Numbered from the stretch's first letter, positions 15,936 to 24,693 are shown. The stretch: 27,477 nucleotides of DNA from UBA6772 sp965183875 (GCA_965183875.1 CBCYMK010000037.1:1-27477), one strand, 5' to 3'. Numbers and translations are program-made. Notes: a model not told the origin generated them from the letters alone.

Positions 15936-17114
15936 TCAAATCATTTCAACCTTTTCACAAAGCACTAATTTTGGTTTACCATCTAGTAAAGTAGTGGCGA
16001 AAATATAGTCAGCACCACCATCTTTCAGCTTCAACTTCTTTTTTAAGAGATCAATTTTCTGTGGGAAATTTCTACAAGCTAAATTTGCTTTTCCAGAACT
16101 ATGTTTGGATAGACTCTTTTTATCAGCATTAACTACAGATTTAATTTTAAAAGTCCGTCCAGGAAAATTCTCAATTAATGTAGTAGAAGTATAAAGATGG
16201 GAATGTTGATGTAATTTAAAAATATCTAATTGGCTAGCTATTGATTTAAAGGCTCCCGCTTTTAATACACTCGCATTGGGTTCGTATAAATAGGTGAGTG
16301 GAAGATTCAATTGAACCCCAGCGATTCTTTCTTCAGCAAAATTAAAAATGAACTGGTCTGTAGTATCCTTTTTTAGGTTAACACAGACTATTTTAGTTTC
16401 CTGTATATAATCCTTCTCCAACAAATACAAAACCTCTTTACAATCGTTATTTACAGAAAGCACATGTACCTCTTTAACAAATTCCAAATCTCTAAGAGTT
16501 TGTTGAATATCTAATAGGGGGGCAGTTTTAATTAAAATCTGATTCGCTTTTTCAAAGAATAGTTCTTTGAGTTCAATTACATTAGGTTCACAGTCTTGAA
16601 GCCTAAATACACGTTCGCCTTCTTTTCTTCGTGCAGGATCAATAAAAATCCAGTCGAGTTCCTTTTGACTCGACAGACATTCAATCCCATCGCCAACATA
16701 AACCACAATATTAGACTGTTTAAAGGCTTTGAAATTATTTTCTACTATAGTGGCTAAGTCTAAATTTCGCTCACAATAAATAACCGATTCTGCACTTTTT
16801 GCCAATACAGTTGTATCAACCCCAAAACCACCAGTAATATCTATTCCTTTACCAGCATTTAAAATACACGTTTTATATACAGCCGTATTTTCAGATGAAC
16901 ATTGCTCCATAGATAAACGAACAGGGAATAACACATTCGTATTTTCAAACCAATTAGGGAGTTTCTTTTGAGCAATTTGTTTACCTACCAGCTGTTGTGC
17001 AATCGCTTTCATATCCCATTCTGGGTACTTGGAAGACTGCAACATTAAATCGGCAGCTGTGGAATGCAGCTGCCGATTAATAAATACCTGTATATTTTTA
17101 TTTAGTAAATCCAA
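15936..17114 (-). CDS. Class I SAM-dependent methyltransferase with THUMP-like domain (PG_1098 type)
   Basis: The product has 392 residues. The N-terminal helical region (LLNKNIQVFINRQLHS to KKLPNW) is followed by a Rossmann methyltransferase with motif I GIDITGGFGVDTT and motif IV DWIFIDPARR, then a ferredoxin-like and THUMP-like C-terminus (GKANLACRNFPQKIDLLKKKLKLKDGGADYIFATT). This architecture matches the Bacteroidota PG_1098 family, presumed to act on nucleic acid; the substrate is not known. It starts with TTG at 17114, directly abutting the stop of the preceding gene, which implies translational coupling in the cluster that begins with rsmE. Confidence 0.85.
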   Translation of the reverse strand: MDLLNKNIQVFINRQLHSTAADLMLQSSKYPEWDMKAIAQQLVGKQIAQKKLPNWFENTNVLFPVRLSMEQCSSENTAVYKTCILNAGKGIDITGGFGVDTTVLAKSAESVIYCERNLDLATIVENNFKAFKQSNIVVYVGDGIECLSSQKELDWIFIDPARRKEGERVFRLQDCEPNVIELKELFFEKANQILIKTAPLLDIQQTLRDLEFVKEVHVLSVNNDCKEVLYLLEKDYIQETKIVCVNLKKDTTDQFIFNFAEERIAGVQLNLPLTYLYEPNASVLKAGAFKSIASQLDIFKLHQHSHLYTSTTLIENFPGRTFKIKSVVNADKKSLSKHSSGKANLACRNFPQKIDLLKKKLKLKDGGADYIFATTLLDGKPKLVLCEKVEMI

Positions 17115-17531
17115 TTAATATGAACTTACAAATGATCTAATTACAAAATAGGCCACTGTGCTTACTACAGCTACTGTAGTAACAGAACCTTGGAGAATTC
17201 GTTTTCGCTTCTTCTTTGTTGCTCCATATTTAAACCCGTTATAATAATTAACATCAGAATATAGATAGCTAACATTTGGATTGTCTGGATTAAGAAAACG
17301 CTTGTCTTTTGGATCCGAAAAATAACAGACTATATTAGGAATACCATATGCATACCAACCTGTAACACCAATAAAATAATCTCCAGTACCTTTAAAGTAT
17401 TCTTGAGAGTCTAAAAAACCTTGGTTAAAGTTTTTGTACTCTAAAGTGTCTGTAAACAACCTTTTATGGTCGCTAATTTGTGCAGTAGCGAAAAGAGGGA
17501 TAAATAATAGAAAAAAGAAGATATTCTTCAT
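17115..17531 (-). CDS. Small envelope protein of unknown function
   Basis: The product has 138 residues, with a signal peptide at 1-18 (MKNIFFFLLFIPLFATAQ), a Tyr/Asn/Gly-rich middle (YFIGVTGWYAYGIPNIVCYF), then a basic stretch ATKKKRKR followed by one hydrophobic segment (about 113-133) near the C-terminus. It is probably an inner-membrane-anchored periplasmic protein, or the last segment ends a channel-like domain. No family was recognised. It sits between an outer-membrane-type protein (2-base gap) and the THUMP-like methyltransferase (0-base gap), so it is co-expressed with both. Confidence 0.65.
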   Translation of the reverse strand: MKNIFFFLLFIPLFATAQISDHKRLFTDTLEYKNFNQGFLDSQEYFKGTGDYFIGVTGWYAYGIPNIVCYFSDPKDKRFLNPDNPNVSYLYSDVNYYNGFKYGATKKKRKRILQGSVTTVAVVSTVAYFVIRSFVSSY

Positions 17532-17533
17532 GA

Positions 17534-18136
17534 TTACTTTCTAAAGTTAAATCCAATTGTTACTGTAAATCGGTGACCAGTTTTATCTGCTACAGAAATA
17601 TAATCTCCTTGAATCCATTGTCCGTTCTCGTCAACTGTACCCCCTTCATAGTATCCATCAGTAAATCTATTTTCTGAGGATGGTACCCAAGCGAAATTAA
17701 TAGGAATATTTATACTACCCATCTTAATTGTTTTCCCTACACCAATTACCAATCCTGCACCTGCAAGAGAAAGGTTAGGTCCAACGGCAAATTCAAATCC
17801 TTTAGCAGTTCTAGCTCCAAACAAACCACTTACACTAGGAACAAATAAACCTTGCTCTAGTCCGCCGATCATTACAATCCCTTCAATTAATCCAGCAATA
17901 TTCTCATCACCAGCAATTTGTTTCTCAAATTGATAACCAAACTGAGTCATAAAATTACTACCTAGCTCTTCAACGATCATCCCATTAGAGATAAAAGTCA
18001 TACCTATTCTAGGTCCTGATAGTTTATCAACTGCAGCTCTTTCTATAGTAGAGTTAGAATTTGAAGAGTATTGTATTTGAGCATTTACTTGACTTAAAGT
18101 AAAGATACTCGCAAGTAGTAATACAGCTTTTTTCAT
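17534..18136 (-). CDS. Outer-membrane beta-barrel-like protein of unknown function
   Basis: The product has 200 residues with a clear signal peptide (MKKAVLLLASIFTLSQVNA, cleaved before QIQY). Glycine-rich alternating strands follow (GLFGARTAKGFEFAVGPNLSLAGAGLVIGVG) and it ends in an aromatic-terminated strand (RFTVTIGFNFRK), typical of small Bacteroidota beta-barrels. Its specific function is unknown. It starts 11 bases after the DUF4159 gene and ends two bases before the next small gene. Confidence 0.65.
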   Translation of the reverse strand: MKKAVLLLASIFTLSQVNAQIQYSSNSNSTIERAAVDKLSGPRIGMTFISNGMIVEELGSNFMTQFGYQFEKQIAGDENIAGLIEGIVMIGGLEQGLFVPSVSGLFGARTAKGFEFAVGPNLSLAGAGLVIGVGKTIKMGSINIPINFAWVPSSENRFTDGYYEGGTVDENGQWIQGDYISVADKTGHRFTVTIGFNFRK

Positions 18137-18147
18137 GGTTTTTTTAT

Positions 18148-18801
18148 TTAGTTAGTTAAGGCGTATTGTAAAATATTAGCACCCATTTTGAGTGCCAATA
18201 TACGAATGTTTTGGCTATCGTTGTGTACTTCTTTATCTTCCCAACCATCGCCCAGGTCACTTTCATAAGAATAGTAACAAACTAGGCGCCCCTCATAAAT
18301 TAAACCGTAACCACGAGCAGGCTGGTTATCGTGTTCATGAATTTTAGGTAATCCATTTTCAAACGTAAAGCTCTGGTTGTAAATAGGGTGTGTAAAAGGG
18401 AGTTCTACAAATTCTAGTTCAGGAAAAACCTTTTTCATCTCGGGTCTTATGAAGGCATCCATTCCGTAGTTATCATCAATATGTAAAAAACCACCACCTA
18501 TTAAATACGAACGTAAATTTTCTCTTTCTGTAGGTGAGAATACCACATTTCCATGCCCAGTCATATGAACAAACGGGTATTGAAACAAAGTGCTACTTGC
18601 TACATCAACTACCTCATAGCTAGGATCAATATTCATATTTAAGTTTGCAGAACAAAAACTAATTAAATTTGTTACGGCACTAGGATTAGCATACCAATCG
18701 CCACCACCATTGTATTTTAATACAGCAAGCTTAAAGCTATGGTTATTAAATGCAAATAGAATAGGTAGTACTAAGACTACTAAAAATTTATACTTCCTCA
18801 T
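18148..18801 (-). CDS. DUF4159-domain protein
   Basis: The product has 217 residues from ATG 18801; a frame extension to TTG 18813 adds only four residues and is less likely. A hydrophobic N-terminus (FLVVLVLPILFAF) is followed by the DUF4159 signature: LKYNGGGDWYANPSAVTNL, YPFVHMTGHGNVVFS, GGFLHIDDNYGMDAFIRPEM, GLPKIHEHDNQP and YESDLGDGWED. The fold resembles a class I glutamine amidotransferase-like domain, but the catalytic function is not established. The predicted location is periplasmic or membrane-anchored. The start overlaps the rsmE stop by 14 bases, so the two are coupled. Confidence 0.88.
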   Translation of the reverse strand: MRKYKFLVVLVLPILFAFNNHSFKLAVLKYNGGGDWYANPSAVTNLISFCSANLNMNIDPSYEVVDVASSTLFQYPFVHMTGHGNVVFSPTERENLRSYLIGGGFLHIDDNYGMDAFIRPEMKKVFPELEFVELPFTHPIYNQSFTFENGLPKIHEHDNQPARGYGLIYEGRLVCYYSYESDLGDGWEDKEVHNDSQNIRILALKMGANILQYALTN

Positions 18802-19486
18802 AGTGTAAAGCAATGGTATGACAAGCTACAATACCTGCCGTTTCTGTTCGTAATCTTGCATTTCCTAAACTAATAGGTGTATAGTTATTCTCTAATGAGA
18901 GAGTGATTTCAGAACTACTAAAATCTCCTTCTGGCCCAATTAATAAAACCGAATTTGGTGCAACTATACTTTTAAAACTATTCTTTTCTCTTTCCTCACA
19001 ATGTGCTATAAAACAGGTTTCTGAACGTTTTACTGAAACAAATTCTTTAAAAGAAATTGCAGGGTTTAAAACTGGGACTTTTGATTTAATAGATTGCTTA
19101 GTAGCAGAAAGAATTCTTTTCTTTAAGCGCTCTTCTTTAATCATTTTCCGCTCTGAGTGATGACATATAATAGGGGTGATTTCATCAACTCCTATTTCAG
19201 TTGCTTTTTCAAGAAACCACTCTAAACGATCATTGTTTTTAGTAGGCGCTATAGCAATATGTAATTTATAAGGTCTTTGGGTTTCGTTCCATTTTTTTAC
19301 TAACTCAAAAAGAACTTTCTTTTGAGAAGCTATGGTAATTTTCACCTCATAGAAACCACCTTTACCATCGATTAGATGAATATGGTCTCCTTCAGATTTT
19401 CGTAAAACCTTAATACAATGTTTACTTTCCTCATTACTTAAATAGTAAGAGTTTTCGAGTATTTCAGGACAATAGAATAGTTGCAT
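18788..19486 (-). CDS. rsmE: 16S rRNA (uracil1498-N3)-methyltransferase
   Basis: RsmE is a SPOUT-class, SAM-dependent enzyme that methylates U1498 of 16S rRNA. From ATG 19486 it has 232 residues: an N-terminal PUA-like domain (MQLFYCPEI, LSNEESKHCIKVLRKSEGDHIHLIDGKGG) and the trefoil-knot SPOUT domain with LHIAIAPTKNNDRLEWFLEKATEIGVDEI, LLIGPEGDFSSSEI and LGNARLRTETAGIVAC. The frame extends to 19513, but that region is the pckA terminator, so ATG 19486 is preferred. It heads a five-gene minus-strand cluster with gaps or overlaps of 14 bases or less. Confidence 0.93.
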   Translation of the reverse strand: MQLFYCPEILENSYYLSNEESKHCIKVLRKSEGDHIHLIDGKGGFYEVKITIASQKKVLFELVKKWNETQRPYKLHIAIAPTKNNDRLEWFLEKATEIGVDEITPIICHHSERKMIKEERLKKRILSATKQSIKSKVPVLNPAISFKEFVSVKRSETCFIAHCEEREKNSFKSIVAPNSVLLIGPEGDFSSSEITLSLENNYTPISLGNARLRTETAGIVACHTIALHYEEV

Positions 19487-19493
19487 AGAACGA

Positions 19494-19526
19494 AAATAAA
19501 AAAAGGCTCTCAATTGAGAGCCTTTT
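19494..19526 (-). terminator. pckA terminator
   Basis: Positions 19501-19526 form a perfect palindrome built on AAAAGGCTCTCAA and its complement. On the minus strand it ends in a run of T's that continues through 19494. It lies between the pckA stop and the rsmE start. Confidence 0.85.
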
Positions 19527-19547
19527 AAATATTAAAATATCAAAAAC

Positions 19548-21161
19548 TTATGCGTTTTGAGTTGCTTTAGGTGATGCTGCAAGAATTTCCTCGCTAGCAT
19601 TGTCTGCAAATTGTACAAAATTAGCGTTAAATGCATCTGCTAATTCATTGGCCTTAGCATCGTAAGAGCCTTTATTAGACCAAGTGTTTTTAGGGAATAA
19701 TAATTCCTCAGGTACATTAGGACAGGTAGCTGGCATACTTAAACCAAATACAGCATGCTCTTTGTATTCTACATTATCTAATTCACCGTTTAAGGCTGCA
19801 GTAATCATAGAACGCGTATACTTTAATTTCATACGTGATCCTACTCCGTAACCTCCACCAGACCAACCGGTGTTTACTAACCAAACATTTACGTTGTTAG
19901 CAGCCATTTTCTTACCTAACATCTCTGCGTAGAAAGTTGGGTGAAGTGGCATGAAAGGTGCTCCAAAACAAGCTGAGAAAGTTGTTTGAGGCTCAGTAAT
20001 TCCAGCTTCTGTTCCAGCAACCTTTGCAGTATAACCAGAAATAAAGTGGAACATTGCCTGTCCAGGAGTTAATTTAGAAATTGGAGGTAACACACCAAAA
20101 GCATCACAGGTTAAGAAGAAAATATTCTTAGGCATTGGCCCTGTAGAAGGTTCTTGGATATTGTTAATATGGTGTATAGGATAACTTACACGAGTGTTTT
20201 CAGTTTTAGCACCACTCATATAATCCGGTTCGTTAGTTCCTTCTTTAAAAGTAATGTTTTCTAAAAGTGCCCCACCTTTAATAGCTTTAAAGATATCCGG
20301 CTCTTTTTCTTCACTTAAGTCAATACATTTAGCATAACAACCTCCTTCGAAGTTAAACACTTCTTCATTAGACCAACCGTGCTCATCGTCACCGATAAGG
20401 TTTCTGTTAGGGTCTGCAGAAAGTGTAGTTTTACCAGTACCTGACAAACCAAAGAATAAAGCAGTATCTCCTTCTTTTCCAACATTAGCAGAACAGTGCA
20501 TAGAAAGCACGTCTTTTTGGAAAGGAAGAATAAAGTTAAGTGCTGAGAAAATACCTTTTTTAATTTCACCAGTATAACCGGTACCACCAATTAAGATTAC
20601 TTTTTTAGTAAAACTCAATACCGCAAAATTATGCTGACGTGTACCATCGACTTCTGGATTAGCCATAAATCCTGGCGCGTTTATTACAGTCCATTCAGAG
20701 TCGAAATTTTCAATTTCTGTTTCCGTAGGACGAATAAACATATTATCTGCAAACATATTTGACCACGGATACTCATTAACTACGGTTAAAGGTAGTCTGT
20801 GAGATTCTCCTGCACATGCAACAGCATTTCTAGCGTATAATTCTTTAGTAGATAAATAGTCGATTACTTTAGTGTAAAGTTTATCGAACTTATCTGCATC
20901 GAAAGGAAGGTTTATTGGGCCCCACCATACTGAATCTTCAGTAATAGCATCTTTAACAATGAAACGGTCTTTAGGAGAACGCCCCGTAAATTCACCTGTA
21001 TCGATTGCTAAAGCACCAGTGTTAGAATAGATACCCATTTCTTTTTCTACTGAAATTTCAGCTAAAGTCTCAGACTTTAAATTCCAGTGAACAGTTGCAC
21101 CCTTAATACCGAAGTCGGCAATAGATTGTTTTGATGCTTTTAGTCCTTTCTCAATATTCAT
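19548..21161 (-). CDS. pckA: Phosphoenolpyruvate carboxykinase (ATP)
   Basis: PckA converts oxaloacetate and ATP to PEP and CO2, the entry to gluconeogenesis. The 537 residues are the usual length. Visible motifs are TGRSPKDRF near residue 60, the P-loop GLSGTGKTT with Lys near 244, kinase-2 LIGDDEHGW just after it, and LVNTGWSGG with YTRSMITAALNG for ATP and metal binding. It is probably monocistronic, with a TAGATTTG box 38 bp upstream of the ATG and a strong terminator. Confidence 0.97.
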   Translation of the reverse strand: MNIEKGLKASKQSIADFGIKGATVHWNLKSETLAEISVEKEMGIYSNTGALAIDTGEFTGRSPKDRFIVKDAITEDSVWWGPINLPFDADKFDKLYTKVIDYLSTKELYARNAVACAGESHRLPLTVVNEYPWSNMFADNMFIRPTETEIENFDSEWTVINAPGFMANPEVDGTRQHNFAVLSFTKKVILIGGTGYTGEIKKGIFSALNFILPFQKDVLSMHCSANVGKEGDTALFFGLSGTGKTTLSADPNRNLIGDDEHGWSNEEVFNFEGGCYAKCIDLSEEKEPDIFKAIKGGALLENITFKEGTNEPDYMSGAKTENTRVSYPIHHINNIQEPSTGPMPKNIFFLTCDAFGVLPPISKLTPGQAMFHFISGYTAKVAGTEAGITEPQTTFSACFGAPFMPLHPTFYAEMLGKKMAANNVNVWLVNTGWSGGGYGVGSRMKLKYTRSMITAALNGELDNVEYKEHAVFGLSMPATCPNVPEELLFPKNTWSNKGSYDAKANELADAFNANFVQFADNASEEILAASPKATQNA

Positions 21162-21198
21162 TTCTAAACGTTTTGGTTTTTCAAAAGTAATTAGGCTG

Positions 21199-21206
21199 CA
21201 AATCTA
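21199..21206 (-). promoter_or_regulatory. -7 box of pckA
   Basis: The minus strand reads TAGATTTG, an exact TAnnTTTG match, 38 bp ahead of the pckA ATG. No clear TTG element is visible at the usual distance. Confidence 0.5.
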
Positions 21207-21275
21207 TCTAATTCTTTCAATATATAGTAAACAGCTGATTTACTTTTTAACATTTTTTTTCACAATATAAATCTC

Positions 21276-21308
21276 AAAAAAAAAACCCTCACTTTAACAG
21301 TGAGAGTT
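21276..21308 (-). terminator. Terminator of the DUF4476 gene
   Basis: CTCACT (21288-21293) and AGTGAG (21299-21304) pair around TTAAC; the stem extends with one mismatch to AAC/GTT. A run of ten A's on the plus strand at 21276-21285 gives the U-tract on the minus strand. Confidence 0.75.
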
Positions 21309-21314
21309 GTTTAA

Positions 21315-21665
21315 TTATTTTGAGACGTCTTTATTGTTAAACATCTTCTCATATTTAGTAAAATACGCTTCCAGCAATACTTTATTACTTTGATCAAATA
21401 ATAAATTATAAGTGTCTTTAACAGCAATAAACTTTAATCGCTGATCCGTTATTAAAGTCAAAAACTCAGTCATTTGAGCAACTGACACACATTCTCTATT
21501 GCTAAAAGCAATAATTAACTGACATCGTTGAGTATCGTTTTCCTGCATTTTTACATTTTCATAAAAACCTTCGAAACGAGCATTCGACATAGGCTCATTA
21601 CAATCTGCAGCTACTACTGTAAAACTCAAAGAGAGTGCTATAAATAATCCGAAAACACTTTTCAT
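21315..21665 (-). CDS. Secreted DUF4476-like protein
   Basis: The product has 116 residues with a signal peptide (MKSVFGLFIALSLSFTVVAA) and then a small helical domain: CNEPMSNARFEGFYENVKM, RCQLIIAFSNRECVSVAQMTEFLTLITDQRLKFIAVKDTYNLLFD. The pattern of a Pro-Met-Ser start, helix pairs, CVSVAQM and RLKFIAVKDTYNL fits the DUF4476 domain of Bacteroidota secreted proteins. Function is unknown; three cysteines in the mature part could form a disulphide. It is divergent from the saccharopine dehydrogenase-family gene and has its own promoter box and terminator. Confidence 0.7.
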   Translation of the reverse strand: MKSVFGLFIALSLSFTVVAADCNEPMSNARFEGFYENVKMQENDTQRCQLIIAFSNRECVSVAQMTEFLTLITDQRLKFIAVKDTYNLLFDQSNKVLLEAYFTKYEKMFNNKDVSK

Positions 21666-21682
21666 AATCTGTTTTTTAAAAA

Positions 21683-21711
21683 TTGTTAGACTACAAATCT
21701 ATAAAATTTTG
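21683..21711. promoter_or_regulatory. Divergent promoter boxes, DUF4476 gene and saccharopine dehydrogenase gene
   Basis: On the minus strand 21694-21701 reads TAGATTTG (exact TAnnTTTG) for the DUF4476 gene, identical to the pckA box. On the plus strand TTG at 21683-21685 and AAATTTTG at 21704-21711 (one mismatch, 18-base spacer) could serve the gene at 21744. The two sets overlap, so they may compete. Confidence 0.4.
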
Positions 21712-21743
21712 CCATATATTAGCTCCTCTTATAAATAAAGAAA

Positions 21744-23066
21744 ATGGCAAAGAAAATTTTTATGATTGGAGCAGGTCGATCCGCATCCTCTCTTATACAA
21801 TACCTTGTAAACGAAGCAGATTCAAATGATTTTGAAATCATTGTTGGCGATAGAGACTTATCTTTAGTAATTGATAAAATTGGAGACAACCCTAGAGCAA
21901 AAGCGATAAACTTTGACGTATTTAATGATTCTCAAAGAATTGAAGAGATACAAAAAGCAGATATCGTTATCTCTATGCTTCCTGCAAGCCTACATTTTAA
22001 AGTAGCACAGGACTGTGTTAAATACGGTAAAAACTTAGTTACTGCCTCTTATGTCTCTGAAGAGATTAAGTCTCTAGATGCTGAAGCCAAGGAGAAAGGC
22101 GTATTATTATTAAACGAAATTGGCTTGGATCCTGGAATAGACCATATGTCGGCCATGAAAGTAATTGATGAAATTAAAGCTAAGGGAGGAGAACTCAAAA
22201 GCTTTAAGTCGTACTGTGGTGGGCTAGTAGCACCAGAATTCGATACCAACCCTTGGAAGTACAAATTTACCTGGAACCCAAGAAACGTTGTTTTAGCAGG
22301 ACAAGGAACAGCTCAATATATACAAGATGGAGACTTAAAGTATATTCCTTACGGACAGCTATTTAAACGAACTGACTCACTTTCTGTTTTAGAATACGGT
22401 GAATTTGAGGCTTATGCAAACAGAGATTCTCTTTCGTATAGAGAGATATATAAATTAGAAAACATCCCTACATTACTTAGAGGTACTCTTAGAAGACCTG
22501 GTTATGGAGAGGCCTGGGATTTATTCATTCAATTAGGGATGACTGACGACAGCTTTAAAATGGATGTTACCGGAATGACGTACAGGGACTTCTTTGTTTC
22601 ATTTATGGATAAAACAGACTTATCTATAGAAGCATACCTTAAGGCTACTTTTAATACAAGTGCTACGGTATTTGCAAAAATTGAATGGCTAGGTTTCTTT
22701 AATGAGCAACAAATAGGATTAGAAATGGCTAGTCCTGCTGAGGTACTCCAAAAGCTATTGGAAGTTAAGTGGCTTTTAGAAAAGGAAGATAAAGATATGA
22801 TTGTGATGCAGCATCAATTTATCTACAGTTTGAACAATACTGAGCACGAACTTCATTCATCTTTTGTTACCTTAGGAGAAGATCAAGTATATACAGGAAT
22901 GGCTAAAACCGTTGGTTTACCAGTTGGTATTGCTACTAAACTAATTTTAAACGGTGTTATTAGTGGCTCTGGGGTTAAAGTACCTGTGAGTGCAGATATT
23001 TACAATCCTGTTCTTTCTGAACTCGAGAAATTTGGAATTGAATTTATTGAGGAAGAAATAAACTAA
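21744..23066 (+). CDS. Saccharopine dehydrogenase-family protein
   Basis: The product has 440 residues. The N-terminal Rossmann domain has the nucleotide motif MIGAGRSASSLIQYL and VISMLPASLHFKVAQDC. The middle and C-terminal catalytic part carries LLNEIGLDPGIDHMSAMKVIDEI and SYCGGLVAPEFDTNPWKYKFTWNPRNV, which match the saccharopine reductase/dehydrogenase C-terminal domain. Bacteroidota homologues are thought to act in lysine or saccharopine metabolism, but the exact substrate cannot be read here. Its stop TAA (23064-23066) directly abuts the stop of the convergent gene at 23067. Confidence 0.88.
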   Translation: MAKKIFMIGAGRSASSLIQYLVNEADSNDFEIIVGDRDLSLVIDKIGDNPRAKAINFDVFNDSQRIEEIQKADIVISMLPASLHFKVAQDCVKYGKNLVTASYVSEEIKSLDAEAKEKGVLLLNEIGLDPGIDHMSAMKVIDEIKAKGGELKSFKSYCGGLVAPEFDTNPWKYKFTWNPRNVVLAGQGTAQYIQDGDLKYIPYGQLFKRTDSLSVLEYGEFEAYANRDSLSYREIYKLENIPTLLRGTLRRPGYGEAWDLFIQLGMTDDSFKMDVTGMTYRDFFVSFMDKTDLSIEAYLKATFNTSATVFAKIEWLGFFNEQQIGLEMASPAEVLQKLLEVKWLLEKEDKDMIVMQHQFIYSLNNTEHELHSSFVTLGEDQVYTGMAKTVGLPVGIATKLILNGVISGSGVKVPVSADIYNPVLSELEKFGIEFIEEEIN

Positions 23067-23770
23067 TTACAATCCTAAATAAAAATCTTTAGTTAAGTCG
23101 ATATACTCTTTTGTGTATTGTTTAGTTAAAGTATAAATACAGAGCTCCGACTTAACCGTTGGAGCTTTTTCTTTTGAGAATAATAGTAGTTGCCTAATTA
23201 CTTTGCTTTCTATATTAGAACGTACACACATTTGTTTTTTCAGAAAACAGGATTCTTTAAGAGCTAAACTAATAAGTATTTCTGCTTGATTGTTTGGTAA
23301 TACACAAGCTAATTCTGAATTCTCAGAAACCAAACTTTGCCCAAAGACTCAATAAGTCCTCTATTTTAAAATCTACTTGATGTCTTGCTTTAGTACGTGC
23401 AGAATTCTCCGCTAATAAAGCATTCTCAAAGTAGGGTGGATTCGAAAGTAGTAAATCGTACTTACTATCGCTGCACCACAAATTTGCATTTGTATGAATC
23501 AAATCAATTCTATTAGTCCATTTACTATTGGGCTATATTTCCTTGTGCTTGACTAAATGCATCTAGATCAATCTCTAATGCTGTTATCGTTGCTTCAGGA
23601 TTTTTCTGAGCCATCATTAAAGCCAACAAACCTGTTCCTGTACCAATATCTAAAATAGACTTACAAGAAGTATTAGTTTGTAACCACGAACCAAAAAGGA
23701 TACTATCCGTGCCAATTTTCATGGCTGTTTTATCCTGGTGAATTGTGAATTGCTTGAATTTAAAGAGCAC
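23067..23770 (-). pseudogene. trmN6: tRNA1(Val) A37-N6 methyltransferase, two frameshifts
   Basis: The gene runs from ATG 23770 to the TAA at 23067. Frame 1 gives FKQFTIHQDKTAMKIGTDSILFGSW and SAM motif I DIGTGTGLLALMMA and then stops. Removing one C from the CCC run (GGG at 23530-23532 on the plus strand) restores ANSKWTNRIDLIHTN and the catalytic LLLSNPPYFENA. Removing one T from TTT (AAA at 23332-23334 on the plus strand) joins the C-terminal part SENSELACVLPNNQ, ending YTKEYIDLTKDFYLGL. With both corrections 702 nt encode 233 residues, the normal TrmN6 length. The enzyme methylates A37 of tRNA-Val. Both lesions are +1 in 3-base homopolymers, so sequence error is likely. Confidence 0.85.
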
Positions 23771-23795
23771 TCATATCTTTGGCTCTCTTTAGCCT

Positions 23796-24657
23796 TTAAA
23801 AAAAGCATTTAGCTACTATGGTAGCTAAGAATAATTGATGCCCCAACATAGAATTCAAAAGACATTATCTCAGACTCACCAAATATGTATAATGCTAATA
23901 ATATTGCGTAAACAGGTTCTAAATTTATACTAATACTCACAGTAAAAGGACTTAACTTTTTAAGAACTTCAGTTCCTAATAAAAATGCTATTGCAGTACA
24001 AAACACACCTAATAGTATAATATATAGCCAATCTACTCCCACAGGTATTATTTCTTGAAAACTAAAGTCTCCAGTAGAAATAAAGTATAAAATCATTGCT
24101 ATACTACCAGCTAACATCTCATTTAGGGTGATCGAAAAAGCACTATTATGTTTTATAAATTCGGCATTCCACACAGAAAATATTGCTGCTAAAAATGAGG
24201 AAATTAAGCTTAGTATAATCCCTCAACTATAATCGCTTTCGAAGGTGATTATTATATAAATACCAAGAATTACAAACAAACCTAAAACTACCTCATATAG
24301 TTTGAGTTTAGTTTTTAAAAAGAAAGGCTGAATTAATGATACAAAGAAAGAGCAGGAGGCAAGACAGCAAAGAGTAACAGAGATATTTGATACTTTTAAT
24401 GCTTCGAAAAATGTAGCCCAATGAGCTGCAGTAATCACACCTACAGCATACATTTGCCAACGGTATTTGCTTTTAACAAGTTCCTTTTTTCTAAAAAACA
24501 ACATGCTAGCCAATGCCAAATATGCAATCACCATTCTATCTATTACTATTGCAGTAGAAGTCATGGAAATAAGCTTCCCTAAAATACTTGTGAAGCCCCA
24601 TATAATTATGGTAATATGAAGGACTATATAATAATGTAGTTTACTTGTTAATTTCAT
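23796..24657 (-). pseudogene. EamA/DMT-family transporter, in-frame TGA plus 3' frameshift
   Basis: The product resembles ten-TM drug/metabolite transporters of the EamA family. Residues 1-144 hold the first repeat (IIIWGFTSILGKLISMTSTAIVIDRMVIAYLAL, HWATFFEALKVSNISVTL). A TGA at 24223-24225 then follows FESDYS in frame; the same frame goes on as GIILSLISSFLAAIFSVWNAEF and the second repeat, ending NLEPVYAILLALYIFGESE. Near the end the frame slips: dropping one T from CTTAGCT (around 23850) gives IILATIVAKCFF and a TAA at 23796, for 286 residues. TGA is used as a normal stop elsewhere in the window, so read-through is not expected. Confidence 0.75.
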
Positions 24658-24662
24658 AGTTC

Positions 24663-24693
24663 AAAAAAAAGGTCTCGTATTAATTACGAGACC
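24663..24693 (-). terminator. Terminator of the alpha-oxoamine synthase gene
   Basis: GGTCTCGTA (24671-24679) and TACGAGACC (24685-24693) form a perfect 9-bp stem with a TTAAT loop. Eight A's at 24663-24670 give the U-tract on the minus strand. Confidence 0.88.

Noticed and set aside
19487..19513. Longer N-terminus for RsmE
   Set aside because: The extension falls in the pckA terminator hairpin and U-tract, and the family N-terminus begins at MQLFYCPE (19486).
24223..24225. TGA in the EamA gene read as a recoded tryptophan
   Set aside because: TGA serves as a normal stop elsewhere in the window (for example the rlmL-like gene ends in TGA overlapping priA), and TGG is the Trp codon throughout, so code change is not supported.
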